DNA of 15,672 nt from Candidatus Sulfotelmatobacter sp. (GTDB lineage Bacteria; Acidobacteriota; Terriglobia; Terriglobales; Acidobacteriaceae), in assembly GCA_030049565.1 (NCBI GenBank), contig JASIKQ010000536.1, positions 1 through 15,672 of the forward strand, given 5' to 3'. Within the stretch, counting starts at the first letter, position 1. Each line of letters starts with the position of its first letter. Positions 13,992 through 15,672 of the stretch are shown here, one piece after another. The notes beneath the pieces were generated by a model. The model made no database searches, was not told where the DNA came from, and worked only from the letters and a program-made list of their open reading frames with translations. A program made the position numbers and the translations under genes.

Positions 13992-14726
13992 CTAGGCCAC
14001 CTCCGCAGCCTTCTCATGCCGCGTGCGCCTGCGCGGAGCCGCACTTGCCTTTTTCGCGCCTTCATCTTCTGCCGGCTTGCGCTGCTTCTTGGGTACGCTG
14101 TTTAGCAACGACTGCTGCAGTTTCTCAATCGCCGGATGCGAAAAAATCACGCGATCATAGCGAAGGAGATGATACGGGTGCACTTCATTGCCCGCGATCA
14201 GCTCGAGTCCATCGATGTTGCGCGAACTCAATTCCAGATTGCGATTCGCCGCTTTGGGGGCGTCTACCAACAACACGGTTGAATCCACTTTCAATGCTTC
14301 GAGAGCTTTACGAAATTCCTTCGTCTTGGCATCCTTCACGTCGAACGCGTTCACTACAATTAGCTTGCCGTCAGCAAACCTGGCGGCCAGGGCCGAGCGC
14401 AACGCGCCCATAAGCTTCTTGCGCGGGAACGCATAGTCGTATGACCGCGGCACCGGACCATGCACCGTACCCCCATGCCGCCACAGCGGAGAACGGATCG
14501 AACCGATGCGTGCGCGTCCAGTACCCTTCTGCTTCCAAAGTTTCTTACCTGATCCGGAAACCTGCCAGCGGGCCTTGGTGGCATGGGTTCCGCGATGCTG
14601 CCCGGCGCGGTAATGCTTCACCGCTTCCCAGAGCAGGTCTTCATTCACCGCGCCGAAAATTTCGTCGGCCAGGTCAAACTTCCCAACCCGCTCGCCGCTC
14701 AAGTTGTGAATATCAATCGTTGCCAT
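13992..14726 (-). CDS. rplD: 50S ribosomal protein L4 with basic C-terminal tail
   Basis: L4 lines the peptide tunnel and, in Escherichia coli, represses its own S10 operon through the leader RNA; that leader would lie outside this window. The 244-residue product has the tunnel loop with KARWQVSGSGKKLWKQKGTG, then RARIGSIRSPLWRHGGTVHG and PVPRSYDYAFPRK. About 35 residues after residue 209 (KKQRKPAEDEGAKKAS, then RRRTRHEKAAEVA) exceed the usual 200-210. I chose ATG at 14726 (MATIDIHN); the longer frame from GTG at 14807 reads through an intergenic palindrome pair. Confidence 0.97.
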   Translation of the reverse strand: MATIDIHNLSGERVGKFDLADEIFGAVNEDLLWEAVKHYRAGQHRGTHATKARWQVSGSGKKLWKQKGTGRARIGSIRSPLWRHGGTVHGPVPRSYDYAFPRKKLMGALRSALAARFADGKLIVVNAFDVKDAKTKEFRKALEALKVDSTVLLVDAPKAANRNLELSSRNIDGLELIAGNEVHPYHLLRYDRVIFSHPAIEKLQQSLLNSVPKKQRKPAEDEGAKKASAAPRRRTRHEKAAEVA

Positions 14727-14735
14727 ATGCTTCTC

Positions 14736-14807
14736 GTGTGGCGCGGACGCCCTCGTCCGCGACTCTTGCTCCGCCTGATCTAGCGGGCGAGGGCGCCCGC
14801 TCCACAC
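14736..14807. repeat. REPIN-like inverted pair of palindromes, rplC/rplD spacer
   Basis: Unit one (14736-14761) reads GTGTGGCGCGGACGCC and continues with CTCGTCCGCG. Unit two (14783-14807) is its inverted copy, GCGGGCGAGGGCGCCCGC, then TCCACAC. The units match at 22 of 25 positions. Each folds into a 7 bp stem with a four-base loop (CCCT, or AGGG in the other orientation). Two of the three differences are a compensating pair: A-T in unit one, G-C in unit two. Confidence 0.85.
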
Positions 14808-14812
14808 ATCTC

Positions 14813-15547
14813 TTATGCCTTCTTCGCCGCTCGCTTCGCTGCCTTCAACGGATCAACAGTGGCCGCGCCGGCAAATCCACGGCGCTCTCTGGGCGGCTTC
14901 TTGGCTTTCGTGATCACAATGTATCCGCCTTGAGGTCCGGGAACGCTGCCTTCGACGACCAGCAAATTCTCGTCTTTATCTACGCCCAGCACGCGCAAGT
15001 TGCGCACGGTCACGCGCTCGTGGCCCATATGTCCGGACATGCGCATACCTTTAAACACGCGCGAAGGGAACGCGGAAGAACCGATCGAGCCGGTAATCTG
15101 GAACATCGATCCGTGCGACTTGGGGCCGCCACCGAAATGATGCCGCTTTACCACTCCTTGAAAACCTTTTCCCTTGCTGACTCCCACTATGTCGACGAAC
15201 TTTTCGCCATCAAAAATCTCGACCAGCACGCGGTCGCCGACTTTTACCGGGCTTCCGTCTGCGCCATCGCCGTCGGTTTCGAGCGGGACCTCGCGCATAA
15301 ACTTCACCGGCGGCAGATTATTTTTTGCCAGATGTCCCTGGGCTGGCTTGGTTAGCTTCGACTGCTTCATCAACTCGACCAGGCCGATCTGCGCCGCCTC
15401 GTACCCGTCTTTCACCGCCGACTTGTGCTGCGTGATCACGCAGGGGCCGGCTTGCAGGACGGTGACCGGACGCACATCGCCTTTCGAGTCGAACAACTGC
15501 GTCATGCCGACTTTTTTTCCCAAAATTCCTGTAACTCTCGTTGCCAT
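14813..15547 (-). CDS. rplC: 50S ribosomal protein L3
   Basis: L3 is an early assembly protein that reaches toward the peptidyl transferase centre. The product has 244 residues from the chosen start and reads MATRVTGILGKKVGMTQLFD, then VGVSKGKGFQGVVKRHHFGG and GPKSHGSMFQITGSIGSSAF. KGMRMSGHMGHERVTVRNLR follows. It is longer than the usual 205-210, with a C-terminal extension rich in Ala, Arg and Lys. ATG at 15547 has GGAG six bases upstream, while ATG at 15553 would abut it, so the shorter form is preferred. Confidence 0.98.
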   Translation of the reverse strand: MATRVTGILGKKVGMTQLFDSKGDVRPVTVLQAGPCVITQHKSAVKDGYEAAQIGLVELMKQSKLTKPAQGHLAKNNLPPVKFMREVPLETDGDGADGSPVKVGDRVLVEIFDGEKFVDIVGVSKGKGFQGVVKRHHFGGGPKSHGSMFQITGSIGSSAFPSRVFKGMRMSGHMGHERVTVRNLRVLGVDKDENLLVVEGSVPGPQGGYIVITKAKKPPRERRGFAGAATVDPLKAAKRAAKKA

Positions 15548-15591
15548 TTCCATCTCCGTCCAGCATGGCCAGTTGGCTATTGGCTGGATTA

Positions 15592-15672
15592 TGTGGTGCA
15601 GGCACCGCCCTCGCCGCGAAACACCCTGTCGAGCTTCGCTCGACCGGACAGCCGAGGGCGGCTGTCCCCACA
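15592..15672. repeat. Palindromic cluster upstream of rplC (runs to the window edge)
   Basis: Three stems can be seen: GGTGC/GCACC (15595-15606), a perfect 7 bp GTCGAGC/GCTCGAC with loop TTC (15628-15644), and a 9 bp GGACAGCCG/CGGCTGTCC with loop AGGG (15646-15667). The outer ends TGTGG (15592) and CCACA (15672) are inverted, as in the pair at 14736-14807. The rest of the spacer (15548-15591) shows only the rplC ribosome binding site; rpsJ should lie beyond the edge. Confidence 0.7.

Noticed and set aside
14727..14807. An N-terminal extension of L4 from GTG at 14807.
   Set aside because: The extra codons are the palindrome pair read in frame; L4 proteins start at MATIDIHN-like sequences.
14441..15355. 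A 304-codon open frame on the plus strand opposite rplC and rplD.
   Set aside because: It covers two certain ribosomal genes in antisense, has low-complexity Arg/Ser/Pro composition and no family resemblance.
1..15672. A new defence, mobile or biosynthetic system in the window.
   Set aside because: Every gene is a known member of the S10-spc-alpha cluster in standard order; no unassigned gene is present.

Overview
The window is a long stretch of the bacterial S10-spc-alpha ribosomal protein supercluster. All 28 genes are on the minus strand, so transcription runs from high to low coordinates. In transcription order they are rplC, rplD, rplW, rplB, rpsS, rplV, rpsC, rplP, rpmC, rpsQ, rplN, rplX, rplE, rpsN, rpsH, rplF, rplR, rpsE, rpmD, rplO, secY, adk, map, infA, rpmJ, rpsM, rpsK and the 5' part of rpsD. 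This is the canonical bacterial order. rpsJ would be expected beyond the right edge and rpoA/rplQ beyond the left edge. I see no tRNA, rRNA, CRISPR, transposase, phage gene or clear intrinsic terminator.

The protein sequences and the style of the intergenic repeats suggest an Acidobacteriota member, probably a Koribacter- or Sulfotelmatobacter-like lineage of Terriglobia. This is inference from general familiarity, not from a search. Zinc-ligand forms of S4, S14, L36 and adenylate kinase are present. S19, L22 and L4 carry C-terminal tails, and L5, S11 and S14 are extended at the N-terminus.

The coding content is ordinary. The spacers are not. Of 27 gene junctions, five are tight: secY/rplO and rpmC/rpsQ overlap by one base, and rplW/rplD, rplN/rpsQ and adk/map have gaps of 2, 12 and 17 bases. 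The other 22 spacers (23 to 215 bp) all contain short repetitive or palindromic DNA. Family 1 (14 spacers) is built of AGCT-centred words such as TAGCTCTTAGC or CAGCTCTCAGC, often as two inverted arms around a loop. Family 2 (2 spacers) is built of ATTGAGTCATTG-like words. Family 3 (2 spacers) is a composite hairpin that also contains the stop codon of the gene before it. The rest are REPIN-like pairs of palindromes or other palindromic units.

Several repeats overlap stop codons (rpsK, rplF, rplV, rpmD, rplX, rplP, rpmJ) or one start codon (adk). In seven genes a family 1 arm puts GAGAG or AAGAG where a Shine-Dalgarno sequence would be. Whether these elements regulate or process the transcript, or are tolerated passengers, cannot be decided from sequence alone. 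I found no new gene system. The repeat colonisation of an essential operon is the observation most worth following up.
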